From NCBI RefSeq assembly GCF_047501465.1, contig NZ_JAZDRL010000001.1, forward strand, positions 558,001 to 622,000: DNA of 64,000 nucleotides, written 5' to 3'. Positions 52,938 through 62,167 of this stretch are shown here, piece after piece. Each line of letters starts with the position of its first letter. The stretch's first letter is position 1. Position numbers and translations under genes: made by a program. This DNA comes from Pseudochelatococcus sp047501465. GTDB lineage: Bacteria > Pseudomonadota > Alphaproteobacteria > Rhizobiales > Beijerinckiaceae. The notes under the pieces are model-generated. The model did no database searches. It was not told the origin of the DNA and saw only the letters and a program-made list of their open reading frames with translations.

Positions 52938-54179
52938 ATGTCCAAAACCATTTCGCCACTTGCTCCCAAGATCTACCCTGAACTGCCAGCCATTGCCGGC
53001 GCACGTTTTGCGACCGCAGCAGCGGGCATACGATACAAGGGGCGGACAGATGTGCTACTCGCTTTGTTTGATCCTGCTACAACGGTTGCTGGCGTGTTTA
53101 CCCGCTCCCGTTGCCCTTCCGCACCCGTAGATTGGTGCCGAGCCAATCTCGCTCAAGGGACGGCGCGCGCACTTGTAGTCAATTCTGGCAACGCCAATGC
53201 CTTTACCGGTAAAAAGGGGCGCGCAGCTACAGAACTTACTGCCAAACTTGCAGCGGAAGTCGTGGGCTGCACAGAATCGGAAGTATTTCTTGCCTCCACC
53301 GGCGTTATCGGTGAACCACTTGATGCAACCAAATTTGGCAATGTGCTGGCAGATTGCGCCCGCAACGCATCAGACACGGCCTGGATTGATGCCGCTAATG
53401 CCATCATGACAACAGATACCTTTCCTAAGGTCGCCACCCGCACGGCAACCATCGGGGGTATTACAGTAACGATCAATGGCTTTGCCAAAGGCGCGGGCAT
53501 GATCGCCCCTGATATGGCAACGATGCTTTCGTTTGTGGTAACAGATGCGCCTCTTTCAGCAGCAGCTCTTCAAGGATTGCTGTCACGGGGTGTGCAGGGA
53601 TCATTCAATGCCGTTACGGTTGATAGCGACACTTCAACCTCCGACACCCTTCTCGCCTTCGCAACCGGCACGGCCTCAACGCGTGGTGCGCCGCTCATTG
53701 AAACGGCAGGTGATCGGCGTCTTGCTGGTTTTCGTGCCTGCCTGAACAGTCTTCTCATTGATCTCGCTCAACAGGTAGCGCGCGATGGTGAAGGCGCTCG
53801 CAAATTCATCACCGTAAAAGTTGAAGGCGCCGTGAGTGCAGCCTCCGCCAAACGGGTGGCTCTTTCCATAGCCAATTCACCGTTGGTGAAAACAGCTGTA
53901 GCAGGCGAAGACGCCAATTGGGGGCGTGTTGTCATGGCCGTGGGTAAAGCGGGAGAGCCCGCAGATCGCGATCGGCTCTCTATTTCGTTTGGTGGCATTC
54001 GCGTGGCATATAATGGGGAGCGCGACCCAAGCTACGATGAACAAGCTGTTTCCGCATATATGCGCAACGACGAAATAACCGTTACAGCTGATCTGGGTTT
54101 GGGACGTGGTAGCGCAACTGTGTGGACGTGCGATTTGACCAAGGAATATGTTGCTATCAACGGCGATTATCGCTCATGA
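52938..54179 (+). CDS. argJ: Bifunctional glutamate N-acetyltransferase/amino-acid acetyltransferase
   Basis: ArgJ moves the acetyl group from N-acetylornithine to glutamate, recycling it in arginine synthesis, and may also acetylate glutamate from acetyl-CoA. It has 413 residues. The precursor is cleaved before the nucleophile Thr195 in KGAGMIAPDMATMLSF. LVVNSGNANAFTGKKG, ASTGVIGEPL, TVDSDTSTSDT and AGEDANWGRVVMAVGKAGE are conserved blocks. The ATG at 52938 has a weak Shine-Dalgarno. Its stop overlaps the mutT start by 4 bp (ATGA). Confidence 0.96.
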   Translation: MSKTISPLAPKIYPELPAIAGARFATAAAGIRYKGRTDVLLALFDPATTVAGVFTRSRCPSAPVDWCRANLAQGTARALVVNSGNANAFTGKKGRAATELTAKLAAEVVGCTESEVFLASTGVIGEPLDATKFGNVLADCARNASDTAWIDAANAIMTTDTFPKVATRTATIGGITVTINGFAKGAGMIAPDMATMLSFVVTDAPLSAAALQGLLSRGVQGSFNAVTVDSDTSTSDTLLAFATGTASTRGAPLIETAGDRRLAGFRACLNSLLIDLAQQVARDGEGARKFITVKVEGAVSAASAKRVALSIANSPLVKTAVAGEDANWGRVVMAVGKAGEPADRDRLSISFGGIRVAYNGERDPSYDEQAVSAYMRNDEITVTADLGLGRGSATVWTCDLTKEYVAINGDYRS

Positions 54180-54601
54180 CTGACGCTTCTTTCAGTACTC
54201 AGCCCAAGAAACTATTATTCGTCGTAGCCTGCGCGCTAATTGATGGAGATGGGCGCATTCTGCTGGCTCAACGCCCAGAAGGCAAAACGCTGGCCGGACT
54301 ATGGGAATTCCCTGGTGGTAAGCTGGAACCAGGTGAAAGTCCTGAAGCATCGCTTATTCGTGAACTGCATGAAGAGCTTGGCATCACGGTAAAGCCAGAT
54401 TGCCTTGCGCCTTTAACCTTCGCAAGCCACGCATATGAAACGTTTCATCTCCTGATGCCGCTTTATGTTTGCCGGCGCTGGGAGGGCATCGTGACATCGT
54501 GTGAAGGGCAGATGCTGAAATGGGTTGCCCCCAATCGCCTCCGCGATTATCCAATGCCAGCTGCTGACGAACCGCTTATTCCATTCCTGATCGATCTGTA
54601 A
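54176..54601 (+). CDS. mutT: 8-oxo-dGTP diphosphatase (MutT family)
   Basis: A Nudix hydrolase of 141 residues, expected to remove 8-oxo-dGTP from the nucleotide pool. The full Nudix box is present (GGKLEPGESPEASLIRELHE plus ELGI, about residues 42-65), preceded by LLAQRPEGKTLAGLWEFPG, which is typical of MutT. The ATG at 54176 overlaps the argJ stop, so translation is coupled. It converges with the lytic transglycosylase, 17 bp between stops. The argJ-mutT pairing is common in this order. Confidence 0.92.
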   Translation: MTDASFSTQPKKLLFVVACALIDGDGRILLAQRPEGKTLAGLWEFPGGKLEPGESPEASLIRELHEELGITVKPDCLAPLTFASHAYETFHLLMPLYVCRRWEGIVTSCEGQMLKWVAPNRLRDYPMPAADEPLIPFLIDL

Positions 54602-54618
54602 GTTTAGATCGTCGCATT

Positions 54619-55320
54619 CTATTGCATGATGATTAAGCTGGATTGACTAATCTGACTTGTCACTTTGCGCCAGCGCGCATCTGCAGCAGTCCAGTTCAAG
54701 CGGCTTTTTTTACCAACGCGACCAGCAATCTGTGTTCCACCAACAGGTATGCCAAAAGTTGCTTTTGGCACCTCACCCGTCACAGGAAAACCGCGCGTAG
54801 TCAGACCGCGCCGCACCTTGATGCAATAATCAACCGAGCGATGTGAGAACCTGCTTTCACCGTGGCCTGCGCGATACTTCATCACAGTGGTACATATATC
54901 CTGATCGGCAAGCCGCCAAGCCTGAGCTAAATAGGTAACACCATAATGAATGTTTGTTTCCGGATCAGATAACTCTTTTAGGGTACCGGAAAATCCAAGC
55001 ATCCGTGCTGTCGATGGCAACACCTGCATCAATCCGATCTCGCCGACGCTTCCGATAGCGCTACTTTTATAAGCGCTTTCCACCTCAGTAACAGCATCTG
55101 CCAGGGCAAATGGCACTCCTGCAATTTCCGCTTTCTTTCGTAAGAGGTGGCGATAAGTTTCTGCAGAGTTTACAGATGCTGGAGGAAGTAGCTGCAGCGA
55201 ATTGGCAGGCGCAACTTCATTCACCTTTGAGCTAGCCTCGCTTGCAGGGGCGGGTAAAGCCTCCTGCGCTATCCCGAAAGATGGCATCATCATCGAAATG
55301 ATAACAAGCAAGCGACGCAT
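54619..55320 (-). CDS. Lytic transglycosylase, SLT family
   Basis: A periplasmic peptidoglycan-cleaving enzyme of 233 residues. The Sec signal (MRRLLVIISMMMPSFGIAQE) is followed by an Ala/Pro/Ser linker. The SLT domain (about 60-160) holds the catalytic Glu in AVTEVESAYKSSAIGSVGEIGLMQVLPSTARMLG, then NIHYGVTYLAQAW and MKYRAGHGESR. The C-terminal tail is basic. The ATG at 55320 is used; TTG one codon upstream is the alternative. No operon partners. Similar soluble transglycosylases sit in housekeeping regions of relatives. Confidence 0.88.
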   Translation of the reverse strand: MRRLLVIISMMMPSFGIAQEALPAPASEASSKVNEVAPANSLQLLPPASVNSAETYRHLLRKKAEIAGVPFALADAVTEVESAYKSSAIGSVGEIGLMQVLPSTARMLGFSGTLKELSDPETNIHYGVTYLAQAWRLADQDICTTVMKYRAGHGESRFSHRSVDYCIKVRRGLTTRGFPVTGEVPKATFGIPVGGTQIAGRVGKKSRLNWTAADARWRKVTSQISQSSLIIMQ

Positions 55321-55473
55321 CAAACCAGCCCCCAGAGATCAGCAATTACTCCCACTTCATCTTAATAAGCTTACCGCTCAAGGAAGCGTCTGGCACCTTT
55401 GATATTACCCAAATCATGAGCAATCGTCTCTTCATGCATGTAAACATCCGAAAAGACGATTCAATCACCACAA

Positions 55474-55695
55474 TTATGAAAGCTTACGTGCTTCTTCAGG
55501 AAGCATGATCGGTATACCGTCACGAATAGGATAAGCGAGCTTTGCCTGACGGCTTATTAATTCCTGTTTCTGCTGATCGTACTCAAGCGGCGCCTTGGTT
55601 AGAGGGCAAACAAGCAGCTCCAGCAACTTGGGATCAATCCGATTGGCAGGTTCTGCGTCTGTAGAGGAACCAATTCCCGCATTCTCATTAGTCAT
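55474..55695 (-). CDS. Trm112-like/YcaR small protein
   Basis: A 73-residue Trm112 family protein. The core reads IDPKLLELLVCPLTKAPLEYD, with a single Cys rather than the zinc-binding set of eukaryotic Trm112. Strands around ELISRQAKLAYPIRDGIPIMLPEEAR complete it. Eukaryotic and archaeal Trm112 activate methyltransferases; the bacterial role is unclear. The last gene of a three-gene minus-strand cluster (CnoX, LON-domain protein, this), 61 bp behind the LON gene. AGGAG lies 10 bases before the ATG. Confidence 0.88.
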   Translation of the reverse strand: MTNENAGIGSSTDAEPANRIDPKLLELLVCPLTKAPLEYDQQKQELISRQAKLAYPIRDGIPIMLPEEARKLS

Positions 55696-55756
55696 TATTA
55701 TTACTTCTCCTGCAAAATCTGAACCAAGACATCAATCTCTGGAAGGCGTTGATGTG

Positions 55757-56428
55757 CTACTGTAGCGTGGGATCTGGCTCGACACCTTTGCGTGCCAGCT
55801 CGATCTCAGTGATTGTTACAAGCATTTCTGCTCGCGATTTTAAATCAATAGCCTCCAAAAGAGCCTGCTTTTCGCGTGCACCAAACGGCGACATCATGGA
55901 AAGAGCGTTGATAAGCGCCTCATTCGATGCTTGCTCGATTGCCTTCCAATCCACCCGTAGGTTTCTGGCAACTGCAAATCTGCGTAATACATCCAGAACT
56001 GATTGCCGATCCACCTCTTCCTCGCCAGAGCGAGCGGTGAAATCAACCAAAAAGGGCTCATACTCAACACGTGCCTGTCGATAAGGCGTTAAAACCGGCA
56101 ATTCTTCAATAATCCGGAAACGCGAAATACCCGTAAGAGAAATTAGATATCGCCCATCTTCCAGTTCTACGAATTGCGTGATGCGCCCAACACTCCCAAC
56201 CTTGTAAAGAGAAGCTGAAGCCTCAGATTCCGCTGTCTCTCCATCTATATCTGGCTGGATAATGCCTATGACACGCCATGATCCTAACGCATCGTCCACC
56301 AATGATAGATAACGCGGTTCAAAAATATTCAGCGGCAAATGGCCACGCGGCAAAAGCATTGATCCAGTGAGTGGGAACAACGGTACGATGCCGGGACAAT
56401 CAGCAATCGATCGATGAACGCGCGTCAT
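55757..56428 (-). CDS. LON substrate-binding domain protein
   Basis: A 223-residue protein consisting of only the N-terminal LON substrate-recognition domain, with no ATPase or protease part. Hallmarks are IVPLFPLTGSMLLPRGHLPLNIFEPRYLSLVDDAL, GSVGRITQFVELEDGRYLISLTGISRFRI and VDWKAIEQASNEALINALSMMSPF. Such stand-alone proteins may act as adaptors, but this is unproven. It sits 67 bp downstream of the CnoX gene and upstream of the Trm112-like gene, a cluster conserved in Hyphomicrobiales. Confidence 0.92.
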   Translation of the reverse strand: MTRVHRSIADCPGIVPLFPLTGSMLLPRGHLPLNIFEPRYLSLVDDALGSWRVIGIIQPDIDGETAESEASASLYKVGSVGRITQFVELEDGRYLISLTGISRFRIIEELPVLTPYRQARVEYEPFLVDFTARSGEEEVDRQSVLDVLRRFAVARNLRVDWKAIEQASNEALINALSMMSPFGAREKQALLEAIDLKSRAEMLVTITEIELARKGVEPDPTLQ

Positions 56429-56495
56429 AGCCTTCCCTTTCTCTGAAGCCGCAATGCGGCGGTTTTTTTCCGCCTTGCATCAAAAAAGCGGCTTA

Positions 56496-57389
56496 CTAGG
56501 CAAACAGCACTGATGACAGCCGCCGACGTCCAAGAATAGAAGCCGGATCATTTGGCCCCCATACCTCAAAAAACTGCACCAGTTGCTTACGTGCGCCATC
56601 ATCGTTCCAGTTTCGGTCACGGCGCACAATCTCGATTAAATTCTTCACAGCATCTTCACGTCTGTTGCGGCTATTAAGTGCTAATGCCAGATCAAAACGC
56701 GACTGATGATCCTCGGAATCAGCGGCCACCCGTTGTTCTAACTCGCGAACATCCCCCAAAGTTTCAGCCTGCTCTGCAAGTTCTAATGCGGCGCGCGCGG
56801 CTGTAATGTGCGCATCGTTCATCTTATCGGATGGCGCAGCCTCAAGAAAACGGCGGGCGCCTTCAAGATCAGCAAGCGTAATATGCAAGCGTACCAAGGC
56901 CCCGATCGCACGGGTGTTGTTGGGTTCCTGCGCCAGCACCGCAGCATAAACCTCTGCAGCACCAGCAACATCCCCCGCATCTGCCTTGTTATCGGCCTCA
57001 TCAAGTAGTGTATCGATACCACCGGTTAGAGGACCAACCAGCCGTTCGATAAAGCTCTTGATCTGGCTTTCAGGTAAAGCCCCCATAAAACCATCAACTG
57101 GCTGACCATTCTGAAACGCAATTACAGCTGGGATTGATTGAATGCCTAGTTGACCAGGAATATCGGGGTAATCATCGATATTGAGTTTGACGAGTTTTAC
57201 CCGCCCCTCAGCAGCACTAACAGCGCGCTCAATAATTGGTGCAAGCTGCTTGCATGGCCCACACCATGGCGCCCAAAAATCAACCAATACTGGCTGTTTG
57301 GCTGATTCAGCAATGACATCCTGACGAAATGCCTGTGTGGTCGTATCCTTGACCAGAGCGCTAGCTCCGGATTGTGTATCAGCAACCAT
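56496..57389 (-). CDS. cnoX: Thioredoxin-TPR co-chaperone (CnoX/YbbN)
   Basis: A chaperedoxin that protects proteins from over-oxidation and hands clients to GroEL/DnaK. It has 297 residues. The N-terminal thioredoxin domain has a complete redox site WCGPC (Cys43/Cys46), as in Caulobacter CnoX and unlike Escherichia coli CnoX. A linker is followed by TPR-like helices from about residue 125 (GDVAGAAEVYAAVLAQEPNNTRAIGALVRL, SRFDLALALNSRNRREDAVKNL). The ATG at 57389 has AGGGG seven bases before it; an upstream TTG is rejected. First gene of the CnoX-LON-Trm112 cluster. Confidence 0.92.
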   Translation of the reverse strand: MVADTQSGASALVKDTTTQAFRQDVIAESAKQPVLVDFWAPWCGPCKQLAPIIERAVSAAEGRVKLVKLNIDDYPDIPGQLGIQSIPAVIAFQNGQPVDGFMGALPESQIKSFIERLVGPLTGGIDTLLDEADNKADAGDVAGAAEVYAAVLAQEPNNTRAIGALVRLHITLADLEGARRFLEAAPSDKMNDAHITAARAALELAEQAETLGDVRELEQRVAADSEDHQSRFDLALALNSRNRREDAVKNLIEIVRRDRNWNDDGARKQLVQFFEVWGPNDPASILGRRRLSSVLFA

Positions 57390-57709
57390 AGACAAACCCC
57401 TGTGACGATTCTCGACAGCGAAATCCCTGCCTTTTTACAATTATTCCGATAATGGCGAAGCTACCTTAAGCTTACCCGTTCGCTTTTTTGACGCTTCCCT
57501 CAACGCTTGTCACCTTATAAACGCAACCCCATTTATAAAAGATGGGTTGATGAGGGAGTAATCGCAATCTTTTCATATGGTTTAAGCTATCTGGTATATC
57601 CACATGGAATGCAGAGGGCCAAATACACAGATACGAAAAGGTAGCGGCTTGGCTCATTCTCATATAGGAACGGGTAGGCTTGAAGGTACTGGGCGCTAAG
57701 GAGAATGTC

Positions 57710-58000
57710 ATGACACAGACCAGCGGTCGAATTTTCGATGATGTCGCACGCCTGATTACAGATGCGGCTGGCTTAGCCGAAGGCGCAAAGCGTGAGATCG
57801 AAATGGCAACTCGCGTCCAGGTAGAACGTTTAATGCGTTCACTTGATATTGTTTCGCGTGAAGAATTCGAAGCCGTGCGAGAAATCGCCATTGCTGCACG
57901 CGATGAAAATGAAAAGCTTATGGCCAGGATTGAAGCGCTTGAAACGCAGCTTATGCGTCATTCCGACGCAGAAGCTACACATGCCACCGCTTCTCCATAA
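57710..58000 (+). CDS. ubiK: Accessory factor UbiK (BMFP family)
   Basis: A 96-residue protein of the UbiK/BMFP (DUF526) family, which helps the aerobic ubiquinone biosynthesis complex and has membrane-fusogenic properties. The N-terminus reads RIFDDVARLITDAAGLAEGAKREIE and the C-terminal coiled coil EEFEAVREIAIAARDENEKLMARIEALETQL is diagnostic. The ATG at 57710 has AAGGAG seven bases upstream. The gap 57390-57709 between it and the divergent CnoX gene holds no gene I support. Confidence 0.9.
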   Translation: MTQTSGRIFDDVARLITDAAGLAEGAKREIEMATRVQVERLMRSLDIVSREEFEAVREIAIAARDENEKLMARIEALETQLMRHSDAEATHATASP

Positions 58001-58494
58001 TTCAGAGTCAGAAGAAGCTCACGGACACGATTAAAATGGCGCATATGCAAAATTTGACATAATAATTTTGCCAAATACGCCGAACGTTACCATATAATTG
58101 AAGAAAGCCTCTGATTTGAATTGTGACTGTGCACCTTTGCCGACTTACGGTAAACTATCGCGTCGGAGACAGGTGTGGAAAGCGACACAATGAGCATTGT
58201 GAGTGTGGCGCGAATCCTGGACCATGATATGGCATTGCGTGCAATGCGCTTCGTTGGCGTTTCACTTATGTTTACAGGTGGCTCGTCGTGGATGTACTGC
58301 TGCGGCAGGTCCTGCAACCAGGATCGGATGCATATGAGCAGATTGAAGTACAGCCGTGAAGCGTCCTGGAATGGCAGGACAGCAGGCTTTGTTTTTCCAC
58401 GTTACCGCAACACGAATAGCGCGCGCACAACTTTAGCGCGCTCGTCGTTGTATTCTGGCTCAGGTCGAGCCAAAAGAGCAGCGGAGGGATCGAT
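58001..58494. other. Gap between ubiK and ybjN-like gene
   Basis: 494 bp. A GTG-initiated frame at 58175-58498 (107 codons) has coding length but no family resemblance; it overlaps the ybjN start and is probably not a gene. The ybjN Shine-Dalgarno GGAGGG is just before 58495. Confidence 0.45.
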
Positions 58495-59001
58495 ATGACG
58501 CATCTCGACTTTGAAGTCGCCCCCGATCGGGACGAGCATCCGCTGGATGTCGTTGAACGTTATGCATCCATGAATGATTGGACGTTTGATCGTGTCGATG
58601 ACAACGAAATGTCGGTCTCCATCACCAGTGGTTGGGCAGATTATCATATTGCCTTCACCTGGATTGAGGACATGGAGGCGTTACACCTCGCATGTGCGTT
58701 CGATTTAAAGGTGCAGGAACGTCAGCGCCCTGAAATGCTAAAGCTCATTTCAATGATCAATGAGCAGCTGTGGATTGGGCATTTCGATTTATGGACGCGC
58801 GAAAGCGTCGTGATGTTCCGCCATTCGTTATTGTTATCTGGCGGTGTGGAGCCATCCCGTACCCAATGTGAGGCCATGCTACAAGTCGCATCAGAAACTT
58901 GCGAGCGCTATTATCAGGCGTTCCAGTTTGTGCTCTGGGCTGGTAAAAATGCCCAAGAAGCACTTGAAAGCGTTCTGTTTGAGACAGAAGGCGAGGCCTG
59001 A
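58495..59001 (+). CDS. YbjN domain-containing protein
   Basis: A 168-residue YbjN family protein with the type III chaperone-like alpha/beta fold; the biochemical role is unknown, and in Escherichia coli YbjN affects stress and motility. Landmarks are VERYASMNDWTFDRVDDNEMSVSI, WADYHIAFTWIEDMEALHLACAFDLK, LISMINEQLWIGHFDLW and the C-terminal YQAFQFVLWAGKNAQEAL. GGAGGG lies six bases before the ATG. proC begins 16 bp after its stop, so they form an operon, the usual arrangement in this order. Confidence 0.92.
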   Translation: MTHLDFEVAPDRDEHPLDVVERYASMNDWTFDRVDDNEMSVSITSGWADYHIAFTWIEDMEALHLACAFDLKVQERQRPEMLKLISMINEQLWIGHFDLWTRESVVMFRHSLLLSGGVEPSRTQCEAMLQVASETCERYYQAFQFVLWAGKNAQEALESVLFETEGEA

Positions 59002-59017
59002 CACCAGGAGAAATAAA

Positions 59018-59896
59018 ATGCCAATGGAAGCGCAGACCGTGCAACGGTTCTCTGATGTTCTGGAGAGCCCCCAGCCTAATCCCGCGCTTCCACACTCCCT
59101 TGTTCTGGTGGGGGCAGGCAAGATGGGGGTAGCTCTCCTTGAGGGGTGGCTAAAGTCAGGTCTTGATCCCGTTAATGTAGCGATCATTGATCCGCATCCA
59201 TCAAGCGAGATTAAGCAACTGGCAGCAGAGCTTGGCATGGCGCTTAACCCTGCTGCCGGGGATATTCGTACGCCTGAAGTGTTGGTGCTGGCGATAAAAC
59301 CGCAGTTCCTCGATGAAGCCGCACCTCAACTGGCGGCGCTCACTTCTCCCTCTACGCTTGTGATTTCAATCCTGGCAGGAAAAACGCTGGCAAACTTGGC
59401 ACAACGCTGGCCGCAAGTGAAAGCAATCATCCGGGCGATGCCCAATCTGCCGGCCTCTATAGGCCGTGGCATTACAGGTGTTGTAGCCTCTTCTGCTACA
59501 AGCGAAGCGCAGCGTGCTACAGCAACAGCGCTAATTGCAAGCTCAGGCGCTGTAGAATGGTTGGATGATGAGCATCTGATTGATGCATTAACAGGCGTTT
59601 CGGGATCTGGCCCGGCTTATGTATTCTATCTGGTTGAAGCCCTCACTGAAGCAGGCGTTGCAGCAGGATTACCGATGGATGTCGCCCAGCGACTGGCACG
59701 CGCAACAGTGACCGGCGCCAGTGCGCTCCTTGATGAATCCCCTTTATCCGCAAGCGCTCTGCGTGAAGCTGTCACCTCAAAAGGCGGAACGACAGCCGCC
59801 GCGCTGGACGTACTACAAGGTGAAAACGGCATAGCTCCTATAATCACCCGTGCTGTAGCAGCCGCTCAAAAGCGCGCGGCAGAGCTTTCCGGCTGA
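59018..59896 (+). CDS. proC: Pyrroline-5-carboxylate reductase
   Basis: ProC reduces pyrroline-5-carboxylate to proline, the last step of proline synthesis. It has 292 residues. The NADPH site is LVLVGAGKMGVALLEGWL (about residues 28-45); VLAIKPQFLDE and IIRAMPNLPASIGRGITG follow. The C-terminal domain has the family signature (ALTGVSGSGPAYVFYLVEALTEAGVAAGLP and LREAVTSKGGTTAAAL). The ATG at 59018 has AGGAG eight bases upstream and lies 16 bp after the ybjN-like gene. It converges with the kinase gene 68 bp away. Confidence 0.96.
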   Translation: MPMEAQTVQRFSDVLESPQPNPALPHSLVLVGAGKMGVALLEGWLKSGLDPVNVAIIDPHPSSEIKQLAAELGMALNPAAGDIRTPEVLVLAIKPQFLDEAAPQLAALTSPSTLVISILAGKTLANLAQRWPQVKAIIRAMPNLPASIGRGITGVVASSATSEAQRATATALIASSGAVEWLDDEHLIDALTGVSGSGPAYVFYLVEALTEAGVAAGLPMDVAQRLARATVTGASALLDESPLSASALREAVTSKGGTTAAALDVLQGENGIAPIITRAVAAAQKRAAELSG

Positions 59897-59964
59897 TAAA
59901 TGCCAAAGAATGCTTGATAGCCGAAGCGGGATATATTGGGGGCCGCATAAAGCGTAGCCTCCCC

Positions 59965-61374
59965 TTAGACGGGCAAGCGAATTGTCGCCCGTAACCCTCC
60001 CAGGGGACTGTTGGAGAGCGAAACATCACCGCCATGAGAGCGAGCAATATCACGCGCGATAGCTAGCCCCAATCCTGTGCCACCATCATCGACATTACGT
60101 GCAATATCAAGACGAACAAACGCCTTGAAAGCCTCTTCGCGCTGATCGGCAGAAATACCAGGACCATCATCATCTACAGATATTGTCAACCAGCGTGGCA
60201 TCCGGGTGGCAGCCACACTGACATGTGTGCCATATCGTACTGCATTGGCCACAAGATTACCAAGTAGACGCTGGAAAGCAAAAGGCCGCACAGTTACCAG
60301 CATATCCCCAGGCGCACTAATCTCAATCTCACGGCCTTGTCGGGCATAATCCGTACGTAGCGTTTCCATGATTATACGAATATCAGTTGGCTCAGCCTGC
60401 TCACCCGCATCCCCCCGAGCGAACGCAAGATATGCCTCAAGCATTCGCTCCATTTCCTCAACATCACTGCGAAGATCCTCAATCTCCGGATCATCGTGCA
60501 TCAACGCCAGAGAGAGCTTGAAACGGGTCAGAATGGTACGCAGATCATGACTTACACCATTGAGCATGGTTGTGCGTTGTTCCATGGCGCGTTCAATACG
60601 GCGCTTCATTTCCACAAAGGCACGGCCAGCACGGCGAACCTCTCGGGCACCGCGTGGCCTGAAATCGATCTCTCGTCCTTTACCAAAATCCTCAGCCGCA
60701 TCAGCTAAACGTAAGATCGGGCGGATTTGATTGAGCTGGAATAATATTGCAATTGTCACCAAGACCAGCGAAGTCCCTAACATCCAGATCAGGAAGATAT
60801 GAGAGTTCGAGGCATAGGCAAGACTTCGCCTTGCAAAAACACGCATGATCGTGTCGTTAAGCTTGATACGGATCTCAATGACATTAGAGCGCCCAACCGT
60901 GTCAATCCAAAAGGGCCGCCCAACCTGCTTGCGAATTTCGTCAGTCAGTACCTCATCCAATATGGAGAAAAACGGCTTTGGCCCCTGCTGGGGTAGCTCT
61001 GTCCCGGGCAGGAAATCGATATCCAGCCCCAAACGCTCAAGTGCAATCCGGGCCAATTCCGGAGCTCCTTGAGGTTGCGGATAAAGTTGGTAAATATCGA
61101 TCAATGCAGCAATATCAGCGCTGACTGCGGATGATAATCGACGTGTAACAAGCTGCCAGTGGCGCTCCATAAACACATACGCCACGACGGATTGTAAAAT
61201 TACAATCGGGGCGATGATGATGATTAATGAGCGAACGAAGAGGCCCTTGGGCATTATCTCGCCTACACGACGTATGAGACGTCGCGGCGCTGTAAGGAAA
61301 GCCTTGGCTGCACGATAAACGGCGCTCACCGCTCGCACTGCCCCTCCGCCAGCCATGTTCTCGGAAGCGCTCAT
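59965..61374 (-). CDS. EnvZ-like sensor histidine kinase
   Basis: A 469-residue membrane kinase. TM1 is near residues 48-70, a periplasmic domain of about 130 residues follows, then TM2 (IFLIWMLGTSLVLVTIAILF) and HAMP (IRPILRLADAAEDFGKG). The H-box is GVSHDLRTILTRFKL with phospho-His276; the residue after DLRT is Ile, not the usual Pro. The N-box NLVANAVRYG and the DDDGPGI and GGTGLGLAIARDI boxes are intact. ATG 61374 is used, 4 bp after the regulator stop; a TTG at 61389 is possible. It forms an operon with marR and the OmpR-like gene. The stimulus is unknown. Confidence 0.9.
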   Translation of the reverse strand: MSASENMAGGGAVRAVSAVYRAAKAFLTAPRRLIRRVGEIMPKGLFVRSLIIIIAPIVILQSVVAYVFMERHWQLVTRRLSSAVSADIAALIDIYQLYPQPQGAPELARIALERLGLDIDFLPGTELPQQGPKPFFSILDEVLTDEIRKQVGRPFWIDTVGRSNVIEIRIKLNDTIMRVFARRSLAYASNSHIFLIWMLGTSLVLVTIAILFQLNQIRPILRLADAAEDFGKGREIDFRPRGAREVRRAGRAFVEMKRRIERAMEQRTTMLNGVSHDLRTILTRFKLSLALMHDDPEIEDLRSDVEEMERMLEAYLAFARGDAGEQAEPTDIRIIMETLRTDYARQGREIEISAPGDMLVTVRPFAFQRLLGNLVANAVRYGTHVSVAATRMPRWLTISVDDDGPGISADQREEAFKAFVRLDIARNVDDGGTGLGLAIARDIARSHGGDVSLSNSPLGGLRATIRLPV

Positions 61375-61378
61375 TCCC

Positions 61379-62167
61379 TCACCCGTCAATCAGCAGGCGA
61401 TAGCCCACACCGCGCACTGTCTGCAAAAATACGGGATTAGCGGGATCGCGTTCAATTTTACGACGCAGGCGGTTGATCTGCACATCCACATTGCGCTCGC
61501 CTGCAAACGGACTCACGCCCTCATTAGAGGGAACAGGATTGTTGCCAGCAAGGTCCTCGCGCGCAACCTGCCCCCCTGCAGCCTCACCTAGAATAGTCAG
61601 TATTTCGCGCTCACGCTCCGTAATACGGACAACATCATCTCCTTGACGTAGTTCACCACGATCAAACCGAAAAATGAAATTACCGAAACGAATTGCCTCA
61701 GGTGTCACGCGCGCTGAAACCGCAGCCTCTCCTGTAGCATTGCGTTTGATAATATTGCCAAGCCGCAGCAACAATTCACGTGGTTCAAAGGGCTTCCCAA
61801 GATAATCATCCGCGCCAATTTCAAGGCCGGTTACACGATCAACACCCTCGGTACGCGCGGTCAACATCAAGATAGGTACAGCTGAATGCTTGCGCCATCT
61901 TTTAGCAAAATCAAAACCATTCTCACCCGGCATCATGACATCGAGCACTAATGCATCAAATATCAAATGCCCAAGCGTTGTTTCTGCCTCTGTCACATTC
62001 GATGCAGTTGTCACACGATAACCGTTATCGATCAAAAAACGCGATAACAACGCCCGCAATCGGCGATCATCATCAACGACAAGCACATGGAGAGCATCAT
62101 CCGGCAACGAGCTTGTAACCACGCGCGCAGCCTCGGTTTTATCAGAGCTTGCAGCTTCAGCGCCCAT
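61379..62167 (-). CDS. OmpR-family response regulator
   Basis: A 262-residue DNA-binding regulator. The receiver starts at about residue 27 (VLVVDDDRRLRALL), with phospho-Asp76 in ALVLDVMMPGENGFDF, LTARTEGVDRVTGLEIGADDYLGKPF and the Lys switch. The winged-helix output domain (about 165-260) includes ITEREREILTILG and the recognition helix NVDVQINRLRRKIERDP ending in VRGVGYRL. The ATG at 62167 overlaps the marR stop by 11 bp and has AGAGGA five bases upstream. Partner of the EnvZ-like kinase. Confidence 0.93.
   Translation of the reverse strand: MGAEAASSDKTEAARVVTSSLPDDALHVLVVDDDRRLRALLSRFLIDNGYRVTTASNVTEAETTLGHLIFDALVLDVMMPGENGFDFAKRWRKHSAVPILMLTARTEGVDRVTGLEIGADDYLGKPFEPRELLLRLGNIIKRNATGEAAVSARVTPEAIRFGNFIFRFDRGELRQGDDVVRITEREREILTILGEAAGGQVAREDLAGNNPVPSNEGVSPFAGERNVDVQINRLRRKIERDPANPVFLQTVRGVGYRLLIDG

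Noticed and set aside
58175..58498. 107-codon GTG-started frame upstream of the ybjN-like gene
   Set aside because: It overlaps the ybjN ribosome-binding site and start, has no family resemblance, and its composition looks non-coding.
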